Assembly (NCBI GenBank): GCA_944381075.1
Contig: CALWJT010000016.1
Location: forward strand, 48,875 to 112,874
Reading direction: 5' to 3'
DNA: 64,000 nt
Source: an uncultured Clostridia bacterium
Lineage (GTDB): Bacteria > Bacillota > Clostridia > Oscillospirales > CAG-272
The notes beneath the pieces were generated by a model. It was not told the DNA's origin and did not search any database. It saw only the letters and a program-made list of their open reading frames with translations. Made by a program: the position numbers and the translations under genes. Numbering within the stretch: position 1 is the first letter of the stretch; every line of letters starts with the position of its first letter. This document shows positions 1-8,246 of the stretch, piece after piece.

Positions 1-502
1 CCTCCGGATGGAACTGCACACCGGCGATCTTCCGCTTTTCATCGTAAATGGCGGCGACCACATCCCCTGTTTTTCCGACGCAGGAAAAGCCCGGCGCCAG
101 CGTTTTTACCGCATCGCCGTGGCTCATCAGCACCGGCTGTCTGCGGTCGAGTCCCGCAAACAGCGGACAGGAGGGATCGACGTCGATCGTGACCTGTCCG
201 TATTCCGTTTTGACCCCCGGCATCACGCTTCCGCCGAAATGCTCGCAGATCAGCTGCATCCCATAGCAAATGCCGAGGATCGGACATCCGAGCTCAAAGA
301 TTCCCTCATCGTATTTCAGCGCCGCATCGCTCCACACGCTGGACGGTCCTCCGCTCAAAATCAAGGCAGAATAATCCGCAAGCCTTTCCTTTTCGATCCC
401 GATCGGAAAAATATCCGAATATACGCCGGCCTCTCTCACCCGTCTGTCGATTACCTTTGTATACTGTCCGCCGCAGTCCAAAATCGCAATTTTTTCTTTC
501 AT
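1..502 (-). CDS. guaA: GMP synthase (glutamine-hydrolysing), N-terminal part
   Basis: The 5' part of a gene that runs off the left edge; about 167 residues are visible. They form a class I glutamine amidotransferase domain. The N-terminus ILDCGGQYTKVIDRRVRE is typical of GuaA, the nucleophile is Cys79 in GICYG, and the late FHPE holds the catalytic His and Glu. GuaA aminates XMP to GMP in the cytoplasm, and the ATP-pyrophosphatase and dimerization domains should lie outside the window. The start is the ATG at 500-502. A sigma-A promoter lies about 50 bases upstream, and I see no purine riboswitch in the short leader. A free-standing amidotransferase cannot be excluded because the C-terminal part is missing. 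Confidence 0.9.
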   Translation of the reverse strand, partial: MKEKIAILDCGGQYTKVIDRRVREAGVYSDIFPIGIEKERLADYSALILSGGPSSVWSDAALKYDEGIFELGCPILGICYGMQLICEHFGGSVMPGVKTEYGQVTIDVDPSCPLFAGLDRRQPVLMSHGDAVKTLAPGFSCVGKTGDVVAAIYDEKRKIAGVQFHPE

Positions 503-550
503 ATGATCCTTGCCCTTCCGAAAGTTTTGATTCTCATTCTTTACTTTTTC

Positions 551-579
551 ATTATATATAAACCTGTGAAAAAAAGCAA
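551..579 (-). promoter_or_regulatory. Predicted sigma-A promoter of guaA
   Basis: On the minus strand the sequence reads TTGCTT, 17 bases, TATAAT (-35 at 574-579, -10 at 551-556). It lies about 50 bases before the guaA start codon. Confidence 0.65.
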
Positions 580-633
580 GATTTCAGACGCAAAAAGGCG
601 CAAAATCCGGAAAATAAGATGCAAAAAGGAGAC

Positions 634-663
634 GGGACGGCAAGCCGTCCGGCGTACCGTCCC
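634..663 (-). terminator. Rho-independent terminator after the ABC operon
   Basis: GGGACGG (634-640) pairs with CCGTCCC (657-663). The inner CCGTCC at 645-650 can pair with the same left arm, so two mutually exclusive hairpins are possible. A T-run follows on the minus strand about 5 bases past the stem, and another directly follows on the plus strand. It sits about 25 bases beyond the permease stop codon. Confidence 0.6.
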
Positions 664-687
664 TATTTTTATGAAGATTGGAAGAGG

Positions 688-2154
688 TTACATTTCCCGT
701 CTGGTAAAGGCATCCCACGCCGTCCATCCGAATACGATAAGATGGCACAGGATAACCGCTACCGCAAAGCCGAAGGACTGTCCGGCGTACAGCTCTGTTC
801 CGGCATACAGCGCAGGCAAATCGAGGTTGGCAAAAAGCAGGTATCTGCCGAAATCGACCCCCAGACTGCGCAGAATCGATTCGAGAAGCGTTCCGGAGAA
901 ATAGACAAGCAGCGATGCGCTGATGGCGAGCGCATTTCCCTTGACCAGCGCGGAAATCGCAAAGGCAAGCAGCGCCATTGCGAGGATCTCCACCGAGGAA
1001 AGCAGGTAATCCCCCAGGATCGAAAGCAAAGGAGAGCTTGGCACAACTACGCCGTTTTGAACGGAAAGAAGCGGCAGAGCAAGGTCCGCCGTGCCGAAGA
1101 ACAGCAAGCAGCAAGCAAACGACAGCAGATAAAGAACCGCCATCATCGCAATGCCGAACAGCAGAACGGTCACGAACTTGGCGACCAGGATCTTCCATCT
1201 CTTGGCAGGGCTCATCAAAAGGAATTTATACGTTCCCTGTGAGAATTCGGAGGCGACGATGCTGCCTGCAATCACAATACACATCACGCCGACCAGCTTG
1301 ATGAGGGTTTTGCAGGCGGCAAAGATGGACCAGAAATTGATTTCCTCAACCTCAAACAGGCTGCTGTTCTTTACCTCTGCGGAAATATCCCTTGTCACAC
1401 CGTTTTCAAGGCGCCAGACACCGAGCGTTATATCATCCTGAAGCTCACTGCGATGCTCCTCGGAGATCTCTTCTCCTGCCGCGGCAGAGGCGTCAAGCTC
1501 CGCGAGTGCCGTTTTGGCATTTTTCACCGAGAGAAGAAGCGTATACATCTCTCCTGATTCCGGCGCGATCCCTCTGTCCAGAGAATACCGGTAGAACCAG
1601 AGCTGCGCCTCCTTGTCTGTGCCCGTATAGCCGGACTGGATCTCCGCCATCCTATCCTGATAATAGGCTCTCCAGCCGTCCTTTTCCATATAGCTCTCGA
1701 TCTTGGCCGTCCTTGCCGAATATTCGCCGGCAAGCGCGCCTGCCGTCCCGTTTTCCAGCGCGAATTTCGCCGCGCAGTATTCCGCGTACAGCCCGTTCGT
1801 ATAAAGCCAATCGTCATAGCGGACCTCATGCTCCGCAAGATACGTCCAGTATTCGTACAGCTCCTTTAGCTCAAGGTCAGAAGAAAGGATACTGCCGTTT
1901 TCGTCATACACGATCGAATCGTGATACAGCGTTCCGTAATAGTCGACATTGCCGGCGACCTCACCCTGCTGGAACGACTCCTGCCGCCAGTCCGTATCGC
2001 TCTGCGCACTGGATTCGGCGACGATCTTAAAAAGTCCGGTAAGCCCGACGATTGCCGCGAGGAAAAGGGCGGCCATGACGAGCGTTCCCTTCCGCTTGGT
2101 GAGCTTGATGATCTCATTTTTGACAAGGCATGTGAATTTATGCAATCTGGACAC
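688..2154 (-). CDS. ABC-2 type transporter permease
   Basis: Integral membrane subunit of an ABC exporter, 488 residues. An N-terminal membrane helix (about residues 25-45, after a basic KLTKRKG segment) is followed by a long extracellular loop of about 220 residues. A C-terminal block of five or so hydrophobic helices follows from about residue 280. This layout is typical of ABC-2 (CcmB/NatB-like) permeases. The start overlaps the end of the ATPase gene by 17 bases, so the two are translated together. The substrate cannot be read from the sequence; related systems export antimicrobial peptides, lipids or sodium. Confidence 0.85.
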   Translation of the reverse strand: MSRLHKFTCLVKNEIIKLTKRKGTLVMAALFLAAIVGLTGLFKIVAESSAQSDTDWRQESFQQGEVAGNVDYYGTLYHDSIVYDENGSILSSDLELKELYEYWTYLAEHEVRYDDWLYTNGLYAEYCAAKFALENGTAGALAGEYSARTAKIESYMEKDGWRAYYQDRMAEIQSGYTGTDKEAQLWFYRYSLDRGIAPESGEMYTLLLSVKNAKTALAELDASAAAGEEISEEHRSELQDDITLGVWRLENGVTRDISAEVKNSSLFEVEEINFWSIFAACKTLIKLVGVMCIVIAGSIVASEFSQGTYKFLLMSPAKRWKILVAKFVTVLLFGIAMMAVLYLLSFACCLLFFGTADLALPLLSVQNGVVVPSSPLLSILGDYLLSSVEILAMALLAFAISALVKGNALAISASLLVYFSGTLLESILRSLGVDFGRYLLFANLDLPALYAGTELYAGQSFGFAVAVILCHLIVFGWTAWDAFTRREM

Positions 2155-3109
2155 CCCCTTCGAATCCCGTCATTTGAATGAATACGTCCTCGAGCTTTTT
2201 GTTTTCCTTCGGGGAAACCGTATAGAGCTCGATCCCCGCGGAAATCACAGAGCGGTTGACGCGCGCCACGAGAGCGTCGGCCTCCTCCTTCGGGACGATG
2301 ATCTCCAGGGTCCCCTCCTCCGTGATGCGGCGGCTCGTTTCATCCAGGAAATCCAGCGCGGCGTATGCCGAACGAACATCAGACACCCGCAGAATAAAGT
2401 CCGCGCTGTCCGCAGACGCGGCAGACAAAAGCTCCGCCGTCGTGCTCACGCACCTAAGCTGCCCGTTCACGATCACGCCGACTCTGTCGCACATCATTTC
2501 CATTTCGCTCATCAAATGACTGGATACGATGACGGCGCAGCCGCTCTCATGAGCAAGCTTTTTGAAAATGTCCCGCAGCTCCTTGATGCCGGCGGGGTCC
2601 AGGCCGTTGGTCGGCTCATCGAGGATCAGCACCTTCGGCTCACCGAGGATCGCCTGCGCGACGCCGAGCCTCTGGCGCATGCCGAGCGAATATTTGCCTA
2701 CCTTATCATAGATCCGGTTTTCCAGTCCCACGAGATGCACGACCTCGCGGATCCTTTCCTCATTGATCTTTCTGCGGCGGACCCTGGCGTACTGCAAAAG
2801 ATTGTCCCAGCCGCTCATGTATTTGTAAAATTCCGGATTTTCCACGATGCCGCCGAGACACGCCATGGCAGACTCATATTCATGACGCAGATCATATCCG
2901 GCGATGCGGATATCGCCCGCGTCCAGCATCAGCATGCCGACGGCAATTTTGATGGTCGTCGTTTTTCCTGCCCCGTTGGGCCCCAGCAGCCCAAATACCT
3001 CGCCGCCGTACGCCTCAAATGAAACATCGTGCAGGATCTCGCGTCCGCCGAGGCTTTTGGTCAAATGCTCCACCGCAAACAAAGCGTTTTTTGCAGTCGT
3101 CTCACTCAT
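2138..3109 (-). CDS. ABC transporter ATP-binding protein
   Basis: ATPase of 323 residues that powers the permease encoded directly downstream. Visible motifs are Walker A GPNGAGKT (about 43-50), the signature SLGMRQR, Walker B LILDEP with the D-loop that follows, and the switch histidine in SSHLMSE. The roughly 100 residues after the nucleotide-binding domain match the C-terminal extension found in drug/peptide exporter ATPases of the CcmA/BcrA type. The gene starts inside the last codons of the preceding membrane protein (4-base overlap) and itself overlaps the permease gene. These three genes form one operon. Confidence 0.9.
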   Translation of the reverse strand: MSETTAKNALFAVEHLTKSLGGREILHDVSFEAYGGEVFGLLGPNGAGKTTTIKIAVGMLMLDAGDIRIAGYDLRHEYESAMACLGGIVENPEFYKYMSGWDNLLQYARVRRRKINEERIREVVHLVGLENRIYDKVGKYSLGMRQRLGVAQAILGEPKVLILDEPTNGLDPAGIKELRDIFKKLAHESGCAVIVSSHLMSEMEMMCDRVGVIVNGQLRCVSTTAELLSAASADSADFILRVSDVRSAYAALDFLDETSRRITEEGTLEIIVPKEEADALVARVNRSVISAGIELYTVSPKENKKLEDVFIQMTGFEGGVQIA

Positions 3110-3849
3110 TTTTCAGTGCCTCCCTCCACAAGCCTTGTCTCATACACGCTGATATAAGCGCTGCCAGCATAGACGATTTTCCATTCTCCGCCGACCTTTT
3201 CAAGATAAAGCGTCATATATCCGCTGCACCGGCTCTCATACACCTTGGAAGGGTCCTCGACGACAGTTTCCGTCCCTTCCACATAATATCCATCCTGCGA
3301 TATCGCAAGGCTCCAGTCCTCCGAAGCCCCTGGAACGTAAATGCTTTGATAGGCGACGCCCCGCGTCTGCAGGAGCCCCTCCACATACAGGGAGACCGTC
3401 GCATTCTGCGGTCCGGTCTTGTTTACCGTCAGCCCATAGGATACCTCCTGCGGCGCTAAGGTGAGCGAGAGAAGCTCGCCCGCGGTCCCTTCCCTCAGGA
3501 AAGAACGGTATGAGGACTTGATCTCATCGATGTTCTGCGCCGCAACACCGGAGAGCGCCCCGCTTTTCTTGTAAGCGAAGTACGAATCGGTGAACGCGGA
3601 AAATTCCTTCATCCGCGCGTCGATCTCCCCGTCGGTCAGCTCATGGCCGCACACCTGCGCGTCGAACCCCTCATGGAACGCGGCAAGGTCGGAAAGATAC
3701 TCCCTTGCCATCGCTTCGATTTCCGGTTTGTCCGCGCTTTTGAACACTTGTCCGGTAATCACCGTATACAGCACTACGGCAAGGACCAGGACGATGCCGA
3801 GCGCGAGTCCGCGGTTCAGTCTGCGGAAAAACAGCCTGCCTTTTGTCAT
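3106..3849 (-). CDS. Single-pass membrane protein of the ABC operon
   Basis: First gene of the ABC operon, 247 residues. A basic N-terminus (MTKGRLFFRRLNRG) leads into one membrane helix at about residues 15-33; the remaining 210 residues should lie outside the cell. There is no lipobox and no family I recognise. The C-terminal half (about 130-245) looks like a small beta-rich NTF2/DUF4878-like domain with repeated strands, but this is only an impression. The translational coupling to the ATPase suggests an accessory or sensing part of the transporter. The start has a good ribosome binding site (AAGGAGG). Confidence 0.7.
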   Translation of the reverse strand: MTKGRLFFRRLNRGLALGIVLVLAVVLYTVITGQVFKSADKPEIEAMAREYLSDLAAFHEGFDAQVCGHELTDGEIDARMKEFSAFTDSYFAYKKSGALSGVAAQNIDEIKSSYRSFLREGTAGELLSLTLAPQEVSYGLTVNKTGPQNATVSLYVEGLLQTRGVAYQSIYVPGASEDWSLAISQDGYYVEGTETVVEDPSKVYESRCSGYMTLYLEKVGGEWKIVYAGSAYISVYETRLVEGGTEK

Positions 3850-3916
3850 AAAGTTGCCTCCTTATTTTCAAGCTCAAAACGGCATCCGTGAACAGCGCTT
3901 CCCAAGAATGCCCGTT

Positions 3917-3957
3917 TGACATGTCACCATTATAAGGGGGAGCGCACGGCAATTCAA
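3917..3957 (-). promoter_or_regulatory. Promoter of the ABC operon with a palindrome at the start site
   Basis: On the minus strand TTGAAT (3952-3957), 17 bases, TATAAT (3929-3934). Just past the -10 box, about where transcription should begin, lies the perfect 10-bp palindrome TGACATGTCA (3917-3926), a candidate repressor operator. The rest of 3850-4223 is non-coding and also holds the divergent DeoR promoter. Confidence 0.6.
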
Positions 3958-4049
3958 CCGCATTAAACCAATATTAAAAAAAGTTTATCAAATGTTAAGA
4001 ATCCCGTTCTCCTGCCGTCAGCGCAGAAAAGTCGCTTTCTTCCGATCAA

Positions 4050-4131
4050 ATTGTGAATTGTACGTTAAAATCGTGTAAAACCGCTGCCCTGCATGTTGAC
4101 AGGCAACATAAAAGATGTTATAATTCACAAT
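4050..4131. repeat. Pair of 10-bp inverted repeats flanking the DeoR promoter
   Basis: ATTGTGAATT at 4050-4059 and its exact reverse complement AATTCACAAT at 4122-4131 are separated by 62 bases. The second copy overlaps the -10 box of the regulator promoter; the first lies upstream of the -35 box. Two distant operator half-sites joined by looping would fit DeoR-family autoregulation. The link is inferred from position only. Confidence 0.5.
4096..4124 (+). promoter_or_regulatory. Strong sigma-A promoter of the DeoR regulator gene
   Basis: TTGACA (4096-4101), 17 bases, TATAAT (4119-4124): a full consensus match. The predicted leader is about 95 bases. The -10 box overlaps one copy of the inverted repeat described at 4050-4131. 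Confidence 0.75.
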
Positions 4132-4223
4132 GGAGAAATTCGGCGGCTTTTTCTGCCAAGCAGAAAACGTGCCGCCGGTCTTCCCGAATGGCCGTAAGCG
4201 GCCTCGGGGAAAGGGGGGAATCT

Positions 4224-4991
4224 ATGCCGGAAAACAGAAGAAAACGCATTAGGGAGCTTCTCTCGGAAAAGCCGTTCGTCTCTCTTTCCGAGCTGGAAGC
4301 AATGTTTCCGGACGTCACAAGCATGACGCTGCGGCGGGACATCAATCTGCTGGAGGAAAAGGGAGAGCTCATCAAGGTGCGCGGCGGCGCCAAGTCCATG
4401 AAGTTCATCAAGACCTCCATGGAGGATGAATACGGCAAGCGTCTTTTTGAAAATCCGGAGGGAAAATCCAAGATCGCCGACAAGGCGGCGGAAATGATCG
4501 CCGACAGCCGCTCGGTATTCGTCGATTCCGGGACCACAGCGCTCCGCCTTGCGGCCGCCATACCCGATATGCAGATCACCGTCACGACGACGAGCCCGCA
4601 CGTCGCACTTGAGCTCGTCAAAAAGGGACGGATCATGGTCAATATCGTCGGCGGCATCATCAATCACGACAATCTGTCGGTCTCCGGCATGCAGGCGCTG
4701 CGCTTCATCGATGACATCAACATCGACCTTGCGTTCATCGTCCCGTCCGGCTGCTCGTCTGCGGCCGGCTTTACCTGCGGGAATTATTCCGAATGCGAGC
4801 TCAAGCGCCATATCGTCGGCAAAGCGCGCCGCGTCATCCTTCTCATGGACCGCGATAAGCTCGACCGGTGTCTGCCCTATACGTTCTGCACCCCCGGCGA
4901 CGTGCATACCATCATCACAGACGGACCTCTCCCCGAGGAATACAGAGCCTATCTTTCGAGCGGAGGCGCGGTCATCACAGAAATCCAGTAA
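4224..4991 (+). CDS. DeoR/GlpR-family transcriptional regulator
   Basis: DNA-binding regulator of 255 residues. The N-terminal winged helix-turn-helix (about 1-57) has the DeoR hallmark VTSMTLRRDINLLEEKGEL followed by VRGGA. The C-terminal DeoRC sensor domain includes DSGTTALRLA and ends with a segment resembling the family's LLMDRDKL region. Such sensors usually bind a sugar phosphate. The start ATG at 4224 has a strong ribosome binding site (AAGGGGGG); an upstream in-frame ATG at 4053 lies before the predicted promoter and is rejected. The dehydrogenase genes follow 77 bases downstream on the same strand, so it probably controls them and itself. Confidence 0.9.
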   Translation: MPENRRKRIRELLSEKPFVSLSELEAMFPDVTSMTLRRDINLLEEKGELIKVRGGAKSMKFIKTSMEDEYGKRLFENPEGKSKIADKAAEMIADSRSVFVDSGTTALRLAAAIPDMQITVTTTSPHVALELVKKGRIMVNIVGGIINHDNLSVSGMQALRFIDDINIDLAFIVPSGCSSAAGFTCGNYSECELKRHIVGKARRVILLMDRDKLDRCLPYTFCTPGDVHTIITDGPLPEEYRAYLSSGGAVITEIQ

Positions 4992-5068
4992 GCCCATATC
5001 CTCAGCGGACACGGCGGAGTCTGCGAAGGGATCCAAATAAAAACAAATCCGCCGGGAATGGAGTTATT

Positions 5069-6397
5069 ATGGCAACGGCTGTTATCATGCCGAGACAGGG
5101 TCAGAGCGTGGAAAGCTGCATCATCACCTCTTGGTCAAAAAAGGTCGGCGACAAGGTGGCAAAGGGAGATGTGCTCTTCTCCTATGAGACCGACAAGTCC
5201 GCCTTCGACGAGGTATCGGAGGTCGAGGGGACCGTACTCAAAATTTTAGCAGAAGAGGGAGACGACGTTCCGTGCCTCGACGTCGTCTGCATCATCGGCG
5301 CCGAAGGTGAGGATATCTCCGCCCTTCTTGGCGGCGCCAGCGCCTCCGCCGCAACGCAGGCGGCGCCGGCAGAATCTGAAAAGCCGATCTCTCCCGCCGC
5401 CGCAGCGGAAATCGTATCCACGGCGGGCGAAAATGACGGCGAGCGAATCAAAATCTCACCGAGAGCGAAAAACCTCGCGGTCAGAACGGATGCCGACCTC
5501 TCCCGCGTGACACCGACAGGACCGGAAGGCCGGATCATCGAGCGCGACATCGTGCGCGCGCTCGACGCCGGCTATACCGCTTCTCCCGCGGAAACGGAAG
5601 CCTATTTAAAGGGAGAAAAATCCGCCGCAGGAGCAAAGGCCGCCGCAGCTCCGGCCGCACCGGCAGCGGCGGCAGATGCCGCCGTACCGGCAGCATCCGG
5701 AACGGGCTATACCGACGAGAAGCTGCCGCAGATCCGCCGCGTCATCGCCAAGTCGATGCACGCTTCCCTTTCCGAAATGGCGCAGCTCACGCTCAACGCA
5801 TCCTTTGACGCGACCGCCATCCTGAAGCTGCGCGCCTCCATCAAGGCCGGCGGCGAGGCGATGGGCATCGGGAATGTCACCATCAACGACATGATCCTCT
5901 TTGCCGCGGCGAAGGTGCTGAAGCATCACAGAGCGCTCAACGCCCATTTTCTCGGCGATACCATGCGCTATTTTGACGGCGTGCATCTCGGGGTCGCAGT
6001 CGATACGGAACGCGGACTGATGGTCCCCACGCTGTTCGACGCGGACCGTCTAACGCTCGCCGAGCTTGCCGCCGCCACAAAGGTCCTTGGCAAAGAGGCG
6101 CAGGCAGGGACCATCAGTCCCGATAAGCTGAAAGGCGCTTCCTTCACCGTCAGCAATCTCGGTCCGACGGGGATCGAGAGCTTTACGCCCGTCATCAACC
6201 CGCCGCAGACCGGGATCCTCGGCGTTTGCTCGCTGACAAAGCGCGTGAGAGAAGAAAACGGTGCGCCCGTGTTTTATCCGTGCATCCCGCTCTCCCTGAC
6301 CTTCGACCACAGAGCCATCGACGGCGCACCTGCCGCAAGATTTTTGCATGAGCTCTGTACGGCGCTCGAAAGCTTTGAGCTTCTGCTCGTAAAATAA
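5069..6397 (+). CDS. Dihydrolipoamide acyltransferase (E2) of a 2-oxoacid/acetoin dehydrogenase
   Basis: Core E2 enzyme, 442 residues, which passes an acyl group from lipoamide to CoA. Domains in order: one lipoyl domain (about 1-78, lipoylated Lys in YETDKSAFDEV), a linker, a peripheral subunit-binding domain (about 130-168, ISPRAKNLAV to GRIIERDI), an Ala/Pro-rich linker, and the catalytic domain from about 205. The catalytic motif DHRAIDG lies near the end. The start at 5069 has GGAG five bases upstream; longer in-frame starts lie inside the DeoR gene. It is first of the three dehydrogenase genes. Sequence alone does not separate pyruvate, branched-chain and acetoin specificity. Confidence 0.9.
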   Translation: MATAVIMPRQGQSVESCIITSWSKKVGDKVAKGDVLFSYETDKSAFDEVSEVEGTVLKILAEEGDDVPCLDVVCIIGAEGEDISALLGGASASAATQAAPAESEKPISPAAAAEIVSTAGENDGERIKISPRAKNLAVRTDADLSRVTPTGPEGRIIERDIVRALDAGYTASPAETEAYLKGEKSAAGAKAAAAPAAPAAAADAAVPAASGTGYTDEKLPQIRRVIAKSMHASLSEMAQLTLNASFDATAILKLRASIKAGGEAMGIGNVTINDMILFAAAKVLKHHRALNAHFLGDTMRYFDGVHLGVAVDTERGLMVPTLFDADRLTLAELAAATKVLGKEAQAGTISPDKLKGASFTVSNLGPTGIESFTPVINPPQTGILGVCSLTKRVREENGAPVFYPCIPLSLTFDHRAIDGAPAARFLHELCTALESFELLLVK

Positions 6398-6800
6398 GAG
6401 GAAGCGGCATCGGACCATCGTTTTCTCTTCCCCGTGCAGGCTGTGCGGGTCTGCGCGGTGCCGGTGCGGGTCCGGCGCTGCCCCGACGGCGCCGGCAAAC
6501 ACAGAACCAAGCATCCGGGCAAGCGGCGGGCAGCCTTTTCCAAACAGCCGTTTTGCGGCATTCCTGCCCGCATTCTTCCCCTTCCGTGGTCCAGTCCGCA
6601 GAGGCGGCGCCATGCGCAAGGCCTTCGGACAGCGGCTCGACGTCGACGGCAAAACGGTGTCTTGGCAAAAAGAAGCAAAGCGCCGGCGCAGGCCACAGCT
6701 TTTCCGAAAACGCCGATGCAGGCGTTTGAGCCGGTAAAAACAAGCTCATGCTCCAAAACAACGATAAGCGGCTGACAACGCCGCAGAACAGAGAGGAATT
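6398..6800 (+). other. 403-base gap between the E2 and E3 genes
   Basis: GC-rich, with no reading frame resembling a known protein and no clear promoter or terminator. Short open frames exist on both strands but look like chance products of base composition. A ribosome binding site (GAGAGG at 6791-6796) serves the next gene. The gap is large for genes of one complex and may be a decayed gene or a long processed spacer. Confidence 0.4.
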
Positions 6801-8162
6801 ATGTATGATTTGATCGTGCTGGGAGGCGGTCCCGCCGGCTATAATGCGGCGGAACGCGCGGCCCATGCCGGAATGAAAACCTTGCTTTTCGAGGGAAAAG
6901 CACTCGGCGGCGTATGCCTCAACGAGGGCTGCGTGCCGACCAAGACGCTGCTTTACAGCGCCAAAATCTATGATTACACAAAGCACGGCGAGGCCTACGG
7001 CGTCACCTGCACCGGCTCCTCCATCGACCATGCCTTCGTCGTGGGACGCAAGGACAAGGTTGTCGGGACGCTCGTCTCCGGTGTTTCCGGCCGGCTGAAA
7101 AAGGCCGGCGTCGAGGTGGTTCCCGCTTTCGGAACCATCACGGGACGCGGCAGCGACGGCTTTGCCGTCACAGCGAACGGCAGGGAATACAAAGCCTCAA
7201 AGCTGCTGATTTGCACAGGCTCTTATGCCTTTGTGCCGCCGGTTCCGGGACTTCGTGAATCCATCGAATCCGGCTTTGCCATGACCAACCGTGAGATCCT
7301 GGATATGCGCACGCTTCCCCGCTCGCTTGTCGTCATCGGCGGCGGCGTCATCGGCCTTGAGATGGCGTCCTACTTCAACTCTGTCGGCGTAAAGGTCACA
7401 GTGGTCGAAATGCTCGACCACATCGCAGGCCCGACCGACGGCGAGATCTCCAAGATCCTGCTTCGCAGCTATCAGAAAAAGGGCGTGGAATTTATCCTCG
7501 GCGCCAATGTGACCGCGGTCGGAAACGGTACTGTCACCTTTGAAAAGGACGGAAAAACGGAATCCGTACCGGCGGACAAGGTGCTCGTCTCCATCGGACG
7601 CCGCGCGAATACCGCCGGCATCGGCCTTGAATCCATCGGCGTAGAGGTCGAACGCGGCGCTGTCGTCACGGACGAATATTGCCAGACAAGCGTCCCGGGT
7701 GTCTATGCGGCGGGAGACGTCAACGGCAAATCGATGCTTGCCCATACCGCCTACCGCGAGGGCGAGGCCGCGCTTGCCAATATGCTCGGCGGACACGAGC
7801 GCGTGAATTACCTTTCCATTCCGTCCGTTATCTACACCAATCCCGAGGTTGCCTGCGTCGGCGAAACCTCGGAAAGCGTCAAAGCCAAGGGACTGGATGC
7901 GGTCAGCACTTCCGTCACACTCAAATACAGCGGACGGTACATTGCGGAAAACGAGGGCGGCGACGGCATTGTGAAGCTCGTCGTCGACAAAACGCATAAG
8001 ACGCTGCTCGGCGTCCATATGATCGGCAGCTATGCCTCCGAAATCATTTACGGCGCCGCCATGATGGTGGAAAAGCAGATGCGCACAGACGACGTGAAAA
8101 AGCTCGTTTTTCCGCATCCCACCGTATGCGAGGTCATCCGCGAAGCCATGTTCATGATTTGA
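6801..8162 (+). CDS. lpdA: Dihydrolipoyl dehydrogenase (E3)
   Basis: Flavoprotein of 453 residues that reoxidises the dihydrolipoyl group of E2 and reduces NAD+. The FAD fold begins at residue 3 (LIVLGGGPAGYNAAERAA). The redox disulphide is in GGVCLNEGCVPTKTLL (about 37-52). A second Rossmann motif (VVIGGGVIGLEMAS) binds NAD, and the C-terminal HPTVCE carries the His-Glu pair of the dimer active site. Unlike some pyruvate dehydrogenase E3 proteins it has no N-terminal lipoyl domain. It lies between E2 and E1, 84 bases before E1, so it is very likely dedicated to this complex. Confidence 0.95.
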   Translation: MYDLIVLGGGPAGYNAAERAAHAGMKTLLFEGKALGGVCLNEGCVPTKTLLYSAKIYDYTKHGEAYGVTCTGSSIDHAFVVGRKDKVVGTLVSGVSGRLKKAGVEVVPAFGTITGRGSDGFAVTANGREYKASKLLICTGSYAFVPPVPGLRESIESGFAMTNREILDMRTLPRSLVVIGGGVIGLEMASYFNSVGVKVTVVEMLDHIAGPTDGEISKILLRSYQKKGVEFILGANVTAVGNGTVTFEKDGKTESVPADKVLVSIGRRANTAGIGLESIGVEVERGAVVTDEYCQTSVPGVYAAGDVNGKSMLAHTAYREGEAALANMLGGHERVNYLSIPSVIYTNPEVACVGETSESVKAKGLDAVSTSVTLKYSGRYIAENEGGDGIVKLVVDKTHKTLLGVHMIGSYASEIIYGAAMMVEKQMRTDDVKKLVFPHPTVCEVIREAMFMI

Positions 8163-8246
8163 AATCCCATATAGCGAAATGGAAAGCAGGCGGCGGCAGC
8201 GTCCTTATCCTTATTCTATTTTTTCTGCCGAGAAAGTGAGTTTACC

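Noticed and set aside
6434-6775. A 113-codon plus-strand frame in the E2-E3 gap
   Set aside because: Its Arg/Pro/Ala-rich composition is that of random GC-rich DNA. There is no ribosome binding site or similarity to a known family.
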